A DNA stretch of 64,000 nucleotides from Dryomyza anilis (lineage: Eukaryota; Arthropoda; Insecta; Diptera; Dryomyzidae). Position numbers and translations under genes: made by a program. This document shows positions 35,315 to 46,194 of the stretch, one piece after another (positions within the stretch are counted from its first letter, which is position 1; each line of letters begins with the position of its first letter). Below the pieces are notes generated by a model. It made no database searches and was not told where the DNA came from. It saw only the letters and a list, made by a program, of their open reading frames with translations. The DNA is taken from NCBI GenBank assembly GCA_951804985.1, contig OX638131.1, positions 42,383,121 through 42,447,120 on the forward strand, written 5' to 3'.

Positions 35315-35455
35315 AACGAACAATGAATTCAATTCATTCAATTTCTGAATTTCAATTGATGTCCTTTGAATTTCAAATGGAATTTCTGAATTTTCATTGA
35401 TGTCTTTTGAATCTCAATTGATCTTTTCTGAATTACAATTGTAAATGGTGTAGAT
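35315..35455 (-). repeat. dispersed CAATTGATATTCA-type repeat
   Basis: Reverse-complement relative of 835-1175 (AATTTCTGAATTTCAATTG, TTCAAATGGAATTTCTG, AATTGTAAATGGTGTAG). It lies just beyond the 3' end of cluster member 3. Confidence 0.5.
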
Positions 35456-35684
35456 CGTAACCAAGCCTGATTACTTTCCAACAAACTTCGAGAGTTATAA
35501 AATAAACAGGGCTACTCACTCCCCCACGCAAATTAACCAACAATGTGTACAGAGAAAAATGGTGCATAATTATTATTTATTGCGAACATAGAAATATTGT
35601 TCACAAAACAACACAGATCTAATTGGGGACTCATTTACACCCCTGGCCATTTAGTATTTCTGGAGGTCGGATGAGAATCTGTCT

Positions 35685-35793
35685 TTAAACACATAAATAT
35701 AAAGAATCTGAAAACTTTTAATCTAATATATATAATATGTGTTTGTACAATTATCTTACGCATTTTAAGTATTGCGATAATACTAATTTTCAT
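35685..35793 (-). pseudogene. cluster member 4, remnant signal-peptide gene
   Basis: Exon 1 (35760-35793) is again exactly 34 nt, encoding MKISIIAILKM and ending C|GTAAGA. With the acceptor TTTCAG|AT at 35707 the intron is 52 bp. The joined frame adds HSLYLCV and stops at 35685-35687, giving 18 residues in all. The first-exon length, phase and intron size match members 1-3, but no mature peptide remains. It is therefore called a remnant, although an alternative acceptor cannot be excluded. Confidence 0.5.
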
Positions 35794-35918
35794 GATTGCG
35801 GCTGTACGTGTCTGACATTTCGAAGATTTTGTACAAACTGATATTTTTTTTTGTTCGTTTAAAATATTTTCAATATAAATATAAAAAATGTTAGGTATTC
35901 TATTCTTAACATGAAAAA

Positions 35919-35936
35919 TTCATTTGCATTCTTATC
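35919..35936 (-). promoter_or_regulatory. GATA + octamer module upstream of cluster member 4
   Basis: GATAAGAATGCAAATGAA on the minus strand, 17 of 18 bases identical to the modules of members 1 and 2, 126 bp upstream of the ATG. No clear TATA box follows, only AT-rich ATATTTTAAACG sequence, but ATATCAGTTTG resembles an initiator. Confidence 0.6.
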
Positions 35937-36084
35937 TACTTTTGATATTGTTCAAAGGTTTTAAAAAATATGACTGTAACATAATTATTGAAAAATACTT
36001 AACTAAAATTCTTAAATTATTGAATTCTGTTCATCAACAGTTTTGTTAGAAGCTTTTAGTGTTATTTTCTGAATTTTTGTAAAC

Positions 36085-36117
36085 ATGTCAGCGCAAGTCG
36101 AGTTCGACGGCGAGCAT
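36085..36117 (+). CDS. candidate first coding exon of a larger gene
   Basis: ATG in good insect context (aaacATG) encodes MSAQVEFDGEH, followed at once by a consensus donor GTAAGC (GAGCAT|GTAAGC). The 33 nt are far more GC-rich (GCGCAAGTCGAGTTCGACGG) than the AT-rich surroundings, suggesting coding constraint. Upstream, AACAGTTTTGTTAGAAGC could be a transcription start. If unspliced, the frame would stop after 16 more codons. No partner exon was identified in the window and the protein is not recognised. Confidence 0.4.
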
Positions 36118-36452
36118 GTAAGCAAAAGAAAAATCAATAAAATACTAAAAATATTACCTAACATTTAAACAATAAATGAGATTCTAAAAATGCAACTGCA
36201 CTAAAAACAGATATGTGGTTTTTTCCAATTATGGCAACCTTGGCTCACTCTGAAATTTATATTTGAATAAAACACACGTTTATTTCTGAAAATTCCTGGC
36301 GTTATTTCCGAACTATCTAAATTCCATTGCATTTTGCCAATTGTTTTTTGTTTTATTTGTTGGTACTAAACACCCAATTGAGAACGTTGAGACAATATTC
36401 CAAATCAAAATTCCACCAGATTAAAATATAACAGATTCTTATAACATTCTAA

Positions 36453-36689
36453 CAGGGATCGTGGAATATTTTTAATATATACATTTTTCAAAAAAAAAAA
36501 ACCTTTTAGAAAATGTTTGTATTTTATTGTACAAAAATACGTGATTTAAAAGTGGACGATCGAGCGATCTTGGAACCAGAACCGATATTCCATTAGTGCC
36601 TGGTAGAAAACCGGAGTCGAAACCGTTTCAATTTTTGGAAACGGGATCAGAGCCGTTAATAACAAAATGTGACTAAAAGGAACCCGGAA

Positions 36690-36690
<1 letters not shown>
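36453..36690. mobile_element. hAT-type fragment rich in GGAACCG words
   Basis: CAGGGATCGTGG at the left, then CTTGGAACCAGAACCGATATT and AACCGGAGTCGAAACCG. These are the subterminal words of the hAT family at 38974. It is interrupted at the right by a (TA)n tract. No right end seen. Confidence 0.5.

Positions 36691-36691
<1 letters not shown>

Positions 36692-36770
<79 letters not shown>
36692..36770. repeat. (TA)n microsatellite
   Basis: About 79 bp of uninterrupted TA directly after the CCGGAACC words of the hAT fragment. Confidence 0.95.
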
Positions 36771-36773
<3 letters not shown>

Positions 36774-37009
36774 GTTGGAATTAGAAAAACAATTTCAAAA
36801 TTCTTGAGGTTTTTATTCCCTGATTTAAAACAAATATTCATTAAAATTGGTTTTCCATTTCACTGCATCATATCTTGTATTATTTAGCTGCCTACAACAA
36901 ATACCCCATGATTACTTTTTCCCTCTATAATGAATGAAAGTATTTGATACCATTTGTTTTCTATTTAAATTATATTTAATCATTTAATGATTTAATATAC
37001 AGCCGTATT

Positions 37010-37073
37010 ATCATAGACAATTTAAAGTAGACTTTTTTAAAATCATTAAAATTGACTTTAAATTGTCTATGAT
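37010..37073. other. perfect 19-bp hairpin
   Basis: ATCATAGACAATTTAAAGT pairs perfectly with ACTTTAAATTGTCTATGAT across a 26-nt AT-rich loop. The size would suit a tiny MITE or a pre-miRNA-like fold. No second copy was noticed. Confidence 0.5.
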
Positions 37074-37250
37074 TATGCGCCATATTCTTCATATGAATAA
37101 GATCGAATATAATGAAATTTTTTCATTTTAAAATGTATTTTTAAACTCGGCCTCTAATTTATTTTTTTTAACGTTGTCTGAAGTTTATTTTACAGGGTCG
37201 CTCGAAACTGTCACGTCCTTTTAAATGGATCGAAACACTTTTAACTATAT

Positions 37251-37978
37251 TTATAACCTACACTAAGAGTGAAAGGGTATATTCAGTTTGGTACGCCGTT
37301 TGTAACACCCAGAAGGCAGCATCTCCGGTATGGAAAAGTATATATATTCTTGATCAGCATGACCCCCTGAGTCGATTTAGCGATGTCCGTCTGTCCGTCT
37401 GTCTGTCTGTCCGTCTGTCTGTCTGTCTGTCTGTCTGTTGAAATCTACTTTTAAAATTGAAGAGCTAGATAAATGAAACTTATAACTTAGATTACTAATA
37501 TACCTACGCTGTATGTGCGAAAAAATTGGCGAGATCGGTCCATTGTGACCTATGATCCGACCAATTATGTTCAAATACCTCATATAAAATGTACATGTAA
37601 AGATAAATTTTTATGTATACGTGCTTAGGTAAACTTTTTTGGTCAAATATATATATTGATATCAAACTCAAATACATGATAATAATGTTTTCCGGCGAAA
37701 AGACTTGTGGTTCACAAAAAAAAATCGAAATTCGGTACACCTACCCATTTGTAAATATGGGTATCAAATGAATGGAAATTCTTCAACGATTGAATGTTTG
37801 TAGTTATTTTAAGGATTCGTATACCCTGGTGACCTATATATCACTTTGAATGGTAACCACACATATGTGTAGGGTATTTATAGTCGGCTTAGACCGACTA
37901 TAATTTTGATAATCCTAACTATCATAATTACACCTACTTTAAAATTTCCCATGTGATCTAACCTTCCCAACTGGTTTT
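37251..37978 (+). mobile_element. DINE-1/mini-me-like element, TGGTT subfamily, full length
   Basis: It starts CCTACACTAAGAGTGAAAGG, then GTAACACCCAGAAGGCAGCA, the TATATATTCTTGATCAGCAT core, GTCTGTCC tract and GACCTATGATCCGACCA. It ends with a GTCGGCTTAGACCGACTAT hairpin and TAACCTTCCCAACTGGTT. The first 100 bp match fly mini-me/DINE-1 closely. It is a different subfamily from the CCCAACTCG copies. Further copies are at 53589, 56395 and 56835. Confidence 0.8.
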
Positions 37979-38732
37979 CTTTTCTTATTTTATATCGAAA
38001 TAAAAAAGTATGATATATGGCAAATAACGATACAACAGCAAAGAAATCAAAAAATAAAATATTGTATGACATTTTATATCATACCAATACAGTTAATTTT
38101 TAGGTTTTGTGGTCTTTTTGTAGGAGTTCTACTTTATCTTGACTTTTTTTTAATTTATTGGAAATGATTTTTATGATTTTTGTAATAGCATTTTTCTATG
38201 AAAAAGAAGTTTGCAACATTTTTTGATTTGGGTTGCATTGCACTTCATTTTCACATATTTGTCTGCTACATATGCGATTTTTTCCAACATTAGTTATTGC
38301 TTTTGCGTCACGCTGCCGTCGCATGGCTGCCATTTTGAAGAAACCTCATTTTGTTTGAGAGCAATTTTCGTTCTCGTCCTCGTTTAGGTCCTGGCTGTAT
38401 TGGTAGCATAACTGACATAATGCAATGTTCTTAGTTTTTACTCACATTTTCGATAACATTTTGCTTAACGCATCGCTGCGTCCCGACATAATTCAAGTGA
38501 ATGCTTCTTTTCAAACTTCTTGGATCTGCCTTTTGTGCTGCCGCGCCAACATCACCGGTACCACTTCCGCTGGCACCGTCACACAGTCGGGCAATACCTA
38601 AAATTGAAGAACATTTATTGTATGTTATTTTTGGAAAAATAAGTATAAGTTTTCTTTACATTTTATTAATGGTTTCTACATTGAACGATGCAGTAAAGAG
38701 AAAATAGGCAACTTCATTTTACACATTCATTC
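37979..38732. other. unique sequence, no gene seen
   Basis: 38270-38640 is GC-richer and complex (CACGCTGCCGTCGCATGG, CCGCGCCAACATCACCGG), with a 68-codon frame that lacks any context. Possibly noncoding conserved sequence. Confidence 0.3.
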
Positions 38733-38742
38733 ATTTATATAT

Positions 38743-38793
<51 letters not shown>
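38733..38793. repeat. (TTTA)n microsatellite
   Basis: About 14 units of ATTT, ending in TTAAAAATTG. Confidence 0.9.
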
Positions 38794-38794
<1 letters not shown>

Positions 38795-38973
38795 AAATTG
38801 AGACTAGGCAGTCAGGACATATATGTAGTTACTAAATTCAAAAAGTACGATTGTGATTAACTTCGCTACTCGGTAACTGAATCAGAAAATTATCTAAAAA
38901 TTTGCACATTGAAATTGTTAATTTTTCTACATACCAGCAGGAGCACCGTGATGTTTTTTACTGTAGTTATAAA

Positions 38974-40446
38974 CAGGGACCGCAAAGAACCGGAACCGTT
39001 TCGATTTTCGAAACCGGAATCGTTGAATAATTTTAGGGTGGAATCGAAACCCTTAAATTTGTTCACTGGACCCGGAGCCGGAATCTTAAAATCAGAGGTT
39101 TCGAAAAAGGTCCCAATTTTTTTTTTAAAGGGTCAAATGTTGCTATTAATGTGATAGTAGAATGCGATCATGAAAGCGATTTCGAAAATACTGTGCGATG
39201 AACACGATGGTGTTGAATAGGCTGAAGAAGTCCATTTGCGGAATGATATGGATTCAGTTATTTTCGAAAATATTCAGTTAATCTAATTCTAAAAATAATG
39301 TTTTGACAGGTACATTTTTAATAAACCACTTCATATTTGTATTTCAAGTTCAAATCACACGATTGACTAAATTGTATCAATTTCAGCTCACAGCAACACA
39401 AAAATTGATGTATGTTGTTGATGCTCGAGTAGTCAACAAAAATTGATGCAATTTGGTTTATGCATTTTAAATATTTTTACAGAAACTGACATAAAAATAA
39501 TATTTTCTACGTCAAAAAGAAATTCCCCCCTAATTTATTGATATTTGATTGATTGTTAATGCTGTGCATCAAACGATTCTATGGAATCATCATAAATCTT
39601 ATCAGAGTTATAAAAACATAAATGTGTGAATGGAGACAAATTTTCAATGAATAAAATCATTAATATGATGAATACTGGTTGTTGGTAGAATTTTTTTTTA
39701 GTATTTTAGTATTCACCTATTACTTATTTTTATAATTGTACAACATTTAAAATTATCGGTTTCAGTTCAGTTTTAAGTTAAATTGTGTGATGAAAGACAG
39801 TCCTGATTAATCGATTTATTCCAACGATTTATTGAGCAGTCTTATTTGCCAAATTTAAAAGACCAGAATTGTTCCAATTGGCAATGGTCGTTTTCTCCAT
39901 ACCAGCCACGTAAGTAAGTGTAGAGCGTTTGTTCTCTTGCTTAAAATTTGTATTGTCGCCATTGCGATTCAACATCGCAACAGATGTAATCGAGAATCAA
40001 ATTATAGTTTGAATGAACAAGACATTTTTCGGTAAACAAAATATGTAAGAATACTCGAAACCAATTCATTATTTTTTTGGTTAAAATATATATATTTTTT
40101 TATTTCAATTTCAGAATTGACGATAAAGGACCGTCGACCTGAAATACCCACGAATTATTAATTTTCTTTTTATTAACTCTGAAAATAACATATTTCTTTT
40201 ATTAAAAAAAAAATAGATAATTAAATGATTAAATTGATAAATCTGTTTCATATGTTTCTTAATTGGTTGCATAAACATAAATGGTAAACGGAACCATTTG
40301 ATTTTTTGGAACCGAAACGGTTTTATAACTTATTGATGGAATCGGAACCGAAAACATTATAATTTTTTGGGTTAGAACCGGAATCGCAATTATTTTAATT
40401 ATAGAACTGAACCCGGAATCGATATTCCGAAGGGTTTTAGTCCCTG
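38974..40446 (+). mobile_element. hAT transposon, complete ends, decayed
   Basis: Left end CAGGGACCGCAAAGAACCGG and right end AGGGTTTTAGTCCCTG, flanked by a perfect 8-bp target duplication GTTATAAA (38966-38973 and 40447-40454). Both features are diagnostic for the hAT superfamily. Subterminal regions carry many GGAACCG/CGGTTCC words. The interior retains the C-terminal part of the transposase (39848-40012), but the N-terminal BED and catalytic parts are not recognisable, so the copy is internally eroded. 1473 bp. Confidence 0.9.
39848..40012 (+). pseudogene. hAT transposase C-terminal dimerisation segment
   Basis: The frame reads RPELFQLAMVVFSIPAT, a stop (TAA), then VSVERLFSCLKFVLSPLRFN and IATDVIENQIIV before TGA. 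PELxxLA, (S/L)IPAT, SVERxFS and the trailing L-N helix are the hallmark of the hATC dimerisation domain. The stop is at 39911-39913, where relatives carry Gln or Ser, so a single C-to-T change (CAA to TAA) may explain it. A frameshift just upstream separates it from FIEQSYLPNLKDQ. No functional protein is possible. Confidence 0.8.
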
Positions 40447-40682
40447 GTTATAAATGTAGTAATGTAACGAGTCGTTTATTATAAAATTATTATTTGTTAT
40501 TACTTGTTTTAAAATAAATGTATGCTAATGTACAAATTTAAATTATGTTAGCCTCTTATAAATTGTTTCTATCAAAAATATTTTGTATAACGAAACATAT
40601 TTTAATAATCATTCAAATAGAATCATCAAAGCGAGCAGTTGGCTCTAAATAAAAAATATTTATTTTAATTTTAAATAAATAT

Positions 40683-41208
40683 TGTTACGAAAATTCAGTC
40701 TTCGGAAAACTGTTCTACGAGTTCGTATCGCTGGATTGTGTACAAAATAAAAACACTCTTATGTTTGGTTTAAATTATAACAATTAACTTTATTAATTCA
40801 CTTTAATAAACAACTTTACTAATAACAAATTCTAACAACTGCTGCATGTCCACAATTTAACTTGACATTTATCACACGAGCTGCACTCGACCACTTTACA
40901 ATCATTACTGAAGTGAAGTACCTCAAATGCGGCTCCCTTATATACTGCATGCATCAGTTCGACACGTTTCGACAAGCTTCGACTTGTTTCGAGAACCTTC
41001 TACTCGTTTCGTGAATGACGCATGCTATTGGCATCTCATTCGCACTCATGTGTTTTAATGCGCTGATCTTCCATCTCTTTCTCGCACACTGCCTCAGTGC
41101 GCTGAATGATCTTCTGTCTCTTTCTAACACATGCTTAGTGCGCTGAATCGTCTCATTTATTACTGCTGAATGCTTGCACTGTGGGGCAAATTACCTCTTT
41201 TCGTAACA
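40683..41208 (-). mobile_element. solo LTR, second copy
   Basis: 526 bp with the same TGTTACGAAA/TTTCGTAACA ends as the copy at 16632, and also flanked by ATAT on both sides (40679-40682, 41209-41212). It differs from the first mainly by a 5-bp TTTCG duplication in CTACTCGTTTCGTGAATG, a 10-bp gap before TCATT near the 3' side, and point changes. High similarity implies recent activity of the parent element. Confidence 0.8.
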
Positions 41209-41243
41209 ATATATTGTTTCATTGCGACGCCGAAGTAGCGTTG

Positions 41244-41400
41244 AATTATAGTAACCAAACAAAATAATAATTCTCGTCTAAAACAATCATTTTAAAGACA
41301 TTTTATCCCTAGACAATTCTTTCCCGAAAAATTCTTCCTGAGATAATTTTTCCTGATACAATTATTTCCCTTATAATTGTTTGCAAACAAATTTTCCCGA
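41244..41400 (+). mobile_element. fragment of composite minisatellite element
   Basis: GTAACCAAACAAAATAATAATTCTC followed by degenerate TCTTTCCCGAAAAATTCTTCC words matches the region before and within the TAGAATTC-type array of A1 and A3. Ends not seen. Confidence 0.5.
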
Positions 41401-41822
41401 CATATGTGATTTTAAAAATAACCGTTTCAATAAATTGAAAAAAAATGTCAATAAATGCGAAAAATTCTCTTTGTTTCTGAGAGTGTGTGAAAAAAGATGA
41501 CGGTCATGAATAGGGAATACAGGAAATTTCAGGTTCTCGATAATTTTCTAGTCCTGAAAATTCCGGGATTAAAAAGAGCTAATCCCGGGATTTTCGGGAT
41601 TGGAAAAAAATTACTCTTTAATAATAGTACTGCGAATGGAACGATGGAATGAATGTTCATTCCAGAACTCTCATTACAATTCTATTTACAAATCATGAAC
41701 TAAAATTAAGTATAAAATCGATTAATTTAATCTTATCCCAATTTTTAAAAACTAAAACCAAAGACTAATATACGAGACAAAGCAATGAGATTTAAAAATT
41801 ATGTACAAGATAAAAAGTATTA

Positions 41823-42133
41823 TAATAATAATATAATAGTTTGGCGCTACAGTCCTGTATAGAACTTCGGCCGAGCTCTCTCACCATTTTGAGCTGTGCG
41901 TGTTATATTTGTACTCAAAGTGGTGGGACCTACAGTTTATTGCCGAATCCGAACGGCGGGTGAGAGCTTTTCATAGGCAATGTTTTACTCTCGTAGGTTT
42001 GCCATTTACTCCCGAGAGGTAGCGCGGTATAGAAAAATGTTTCTATGAAAAGATGTTGTTAGCCCCAGTCCAGGCTTGAACCGGGGACCTTTCGGCTCTC
42101 AGTCCAACGCACTAACCACTGAGCTACCGCGGC
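41823..42133 (-). mobile_element. tRNA-derived SINE, full length with target duplication
   Basis: Same family as 7264. Flanked by TAAAAAGTATTA (41811-41822) and TAAAAATTATTA (42134-42145), a 12-bp duplication with one mismatch. The head on the minus strand starts AGCCGCGGTAGCTCAGTGG, and the tail is (TTA)n. Confidence 0.85.
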
Positions 42134-42275
42134 TAAAAATTATTACTTAGTGAAATTTTTATGTATTATAATTATATGTTTTGATTCGATTTCATTTTAT
42201 TTAAAAAATAACAGAAGTATAAATAAAAATACACAAATTGTAATTTATTTTGTTTTTCTACAAAAAAAAGGTTAA

Positions 42276-42680
42276 CACGTTGACGGACAGTAGAAACAAG
42301 TGAAATTCGAAAATTGACACTATATGTTTTTGTAATTTTTAGAATATTAGAAGTATAGTTTTACTCTTTCTGCTTAAATACACTTAATTTTGATTAATTC
42401 AGCACCTTTAATTAGGTTGCGGCTACAACCGTCATGGCGCCAGCGGACTCTAGACACTATGTAATGCGACGATGGCGGCTATAACAGCAAAAATTTAAAA
42501 ACGTAAATGACAGGTTTAATGACTGAAATAAGCAATTTTTTGTGAGCAACAAAGTATTTTTGGGAGTTTTACACGAAATGTTAGTTCATGATCGATCGTT
42601 TCGTATTGGACGGCTATTGCCGTCATGTCACATAGTGAACTTGAACTTGACGGCTATAGACGCAACTGTCCGTCAACGTG
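42276..42680. mobile_element. piggyBac-type MITE
   Basis: TTAA|CACGTTGACGGACAGT on the left and ACTGTCCGTCAACGTG|TTAA on the right: 16-bp perfect inverted ends inside TTAA target duplications, the signature of piggyBac-superfamily insertions. GC-richer interior with CGGCTATNNCCGTCATG words on both sides. 405 bp, no transposase. Confidence 0.85.
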
Positions 42681-42684
42681 TTAA

Positions 42685-42945
42685 TATAGAACATTTTAAA
42701 GTATAAAAAAAAATAACAAAAATCTTTGAACAAATCTCATTTTAATCCTAATATCTTAAATACCATAAAGAGAAATAAAAAAAGACGAATTATGGTTTCA
42801 GTATGGAATAAAACAAATATATTTGAAAATTGTGTGTATTTGGAACTAATCCCAGGATCCCGTTTTTAATCCGCAATTCCAGTATACGAAATGGCTAAAA
42901 ATTGTATTCCCTAGTCATGTTATATTGTATATAAATTATTTATTT

Positions 42946-42983
<38 letters not shown>

Positions 42984-44675
42984 GTGTCTGAGCTCAAAAA
43001 GGAATTTTGAGATTTTCTCCAATTTTAGTTACACACATCCCCACTGTGCGCCAGCTCTATGTCGTAGACAAAAGTGCAAGATTCTCGCTGCACAGTGAGT
43101 TCTTTGGACCAATCGAAAAAAAAAAACAAAAACACATTTTCATTACAACAAAATCGCAGAGTGCGGTCGATAGTGCTGCTGATGAGTACTCCGTAGTATT
43201 TTGCACACTTGAACGCTTCGCACTTTGTACTCTGACTGAAGTCGTAAACTTTAAAGCAGCTGCTTAAATTTCACAAAAACCTCGATGCGATATGATGCGA
43301 ACATGTTATTGCTTAATCCTGCTGCTGCTGGGCTGCCGCCCCACTGGCACACTGTGTCCTGTATCCTGCGTTCTGCAACGAGTGTCCTTGCGGCAGTCAC
43401 TGTCTGCACAGGCAGCTGCTGGGCATTTATCTTTGGTTAAATAAATATTTACTGACTTCGTGGCTGCAGTTGTCTGCTTTTAGTACTTCGTCTTCTGCAG
43501 TAACATTGTCCATCCCACATCCTACTTGACTCCTTCAGTTCGTACATCTCAGCAGCCTGCCATCCTTCCGCCTTCCGTCCTTTCGTTTGTCCCTTCAGTG
43601 CGTCTGATGTTTCAAGTTTGTTTGCGTAAACTTTGTCACACTCTGTGGTGACTGTGGCAACACCCTGTGCAAAACAGCAACAACACACAACATGAAGCAA
43701 CAAGAATCCAAATACAAAATAAAACTACAAAACAAACAAACAATTGCAACATACAATAACAGCAATAGCCTTGTACATAAATTCAACACGAACGAACAAC
43801 TAGCACAAAGTACTACACCGCATAAAGCATAAAGTACACAACAGCACTTAGTGGGTTTTTCTCTGCGTGGCCCAAGTGCAGAAATCAGTACATATTTGAA
43901 TATCATTAGCATTAGTTTCGAGTTCTGTTGTAAAATACGTTGTTTTGCTTCCAAGAAAAACTCAAAAATCATTTTAGAAATAATTCGACACTATGCCATA
44001 CAACATAATGCTATCTAAAGATAATCAAAAATATATTTTATGAATTTCATTACTGAATTTGTTATAAAAAGGGAGCCTGGGGTTAAGTGAGAAACGTTTT
44101 GATCTGACTTAAAAAAAAAAATTTAAATATTGTTTAAAATTCTTTTGAAGCGTCTGTAATACATAAATCTAATACGTGATCTAACTCTTTGCATTAACAG
44201 AAAACAATTTATATGTCTCTTCATTGATTTTTTGGCGATTTTTTCAAAACAGTTCAATTTTGGACCTCTTGAGAAATCCTTGGGTAAAGTGGGAAATGTT
44301 AAAAATTTTACTAACAGGCATATTATTTGTTATTTTTGTATTTTTACAACATAAACAATAGAACTACATTCAGAATATATAACAAATATTAATATAATGA
44401 TCAAACAAAATATGGCAATGGAAAAACTAATGCGAAATATTCATAAGTATTTACCAGAAATAATATATTAAAATAAAAAAATTGTACAATTATTCGTCAA
44501 CCGTTAGAATTGCTTAAATGACATTTCGAACTTCCCCCCAAATATTAAAATGATTCCCACATTACCTCAACCAATATCGCAATTTCTAAATGGCTTAGTA
44601 CCATTTAATCTACGTAAAAAAATACGCGATGCAATATACGTTAATTTTAATTATACATAGTTACATATTACACTA
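42685..44675. other. gene-free stretch with GC-rich island and (TTTA)n
   Basis: (TTTA)n at 42946-42982. 43000-43900 is complex GC-richer DNA with CTGCTGCTG words and long minus-strand Cys-rich frames (125 codons at 43595-43972) without splice or promoter support. 43980-44675 is AT-rich. Confidence 0.3.
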
Positions 44676-45077
44676 CACAGAAAAAATTCATAAATATAGC
44701 CAACAATTATTGCTAAAACTACGCCTACTAAATTATTATTGATGATGGCAATAGTTGCATATAAATTATGCTTCTTCATCAGAAAAGTATATTTGTTATA
44801 TACTTTCATAACAATTTATAATATTTATTTTTAATCAACTAAAAAAGAATTATAAGTATATTGTGGAAATGCAAAAATACTTTTAAAACTCCGACCAACC
44901 CAATTAAATAATTTGCTACTTAAGCAAAATCGTTTATTGGTATATTTTGGACGCAAATAACATTTTAAGCGAATGTGTTTGCTCAATATATGAAAATGGC
45001 AAAAATGTTATAGTTAGACCAATGAAAGGTGTTCAATTAATTTTGATTGCTACATTTACGTCGATTTTTTTACTGTG
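44676..45077. mobile_element. TA-flanked MITE (CAC...GTG termini)
   Basis: TA|CACAGAAAAAATTCATAAAT at the left and CGATTTTTTTACTGTG|TA at the right. 402 bp, AT-rich, no coding capacity. Confidence 0.55.
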
Positions 45078-45344
45078 TATAGAAAACGTTTTTAAATAAA
45101 TGTGTTCACTTGTTTTCCAAAAGTCATAAGAAGGTGATTTAATCGTGAATTAAAATTGGATGCGTTGCAGAACGAAAATGTTATCGGTCATCGATGTTTC
45201 TGACCTGACATAGGGGAATCATTGGTGACATTTCCTCCTGTGATATTTCATCGTTGCTGATTTTAATTGCATATTCAGTTTTTTCTTAATACTTGACGTT
45301 TTTGTGAAAATTGCTATAGAATTTTAAGGCACTTTTTAGAAGAA

Positions 45345-45998
45345 AAACGAGTTGGGAAAGTTAGGTAACATGGGTAAGTTCGGTCACATGGGGCGGATTT
45401 TTTATAGTCGGTCGGGCCCGACTATGGAATACCCTACACCTTTGGTGGGGATATTAATGTGGGATATTTAATTGCATACCTTAATTTTAAAGTTTTTAAT
45501 TCTGCTGAACCTCCCCACCCTCAGAATATTATTCATATATCAGAAATGTACGTCTTATATCCCCATAAATTAAAAAAATTATATAAAAGTATAAAAAACT
45601 AAAAAAAAAACAAATTTGAAAAATATAATTAGGCGGACCACGCCTATATTTAAAATTTTGAAAGGCTAATATTTCATAGATTTGATTTTAATAATTTACG
45701 GATCAAATTTCCACTATGAAAATCCGGGAAATAATGAAATAAATGGACCACATATTTATAGGCGAATTCTAACAATACCTTTTAAATTATATAACTATAT
45801 CTTGAATACTTTTCGAGTTATTAGTTCCGAAAGAGTTATATAAAAGTGTCTTGTATGGAAGGTGGGCGTGTCCGTCGACCGATTTGGCTCATTTTCAAAC
45901 TCATTTCCTACTTTTCGCTGAAATATATTGAGACGAAATTTCATCGCATTCTGATCAGTATTTCTCAAGTTATTCTGTATTCGGACAGCAAGACAGCA

Positions 45999-46058
<60 letters not shown>

Positions 46059-46193
46059 GGACATGGCTAAACGGACTCGGGTAGTGATGCTGATCAAGAA
46101 TATATATACTTTTCCATACACGCCTCCTAAGGGGCGTTAAAATATATGCACAAAGTTAATATACCCTGTACCTCATAGGTGTAGGGTATAAAT
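45345..46193 (-). mobile_element. DINE-1/mini-me-like element, full length
   Basis: Minus copy with every landmark: ACGAGTTGGG end, tandem GGT(A/C)ACATGG words, GTCGGTCGGGCCCGACTAT hairpin, GGCGGACCACGCC, a pure GACA tract of about 14 units (46006-46058), core and terminal hairpin. It has a small internal deletion around 45740 relative to 12807. Confidence 0.8.
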
Positions 46194-46194
46194 A

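Noticed and set aside
43449..43972. Cys-rich minus-strand frames of 84 and 125 codons
   Set aside because: Overlapping frames in one GC/TG-rich island, no promoter or splice structure.
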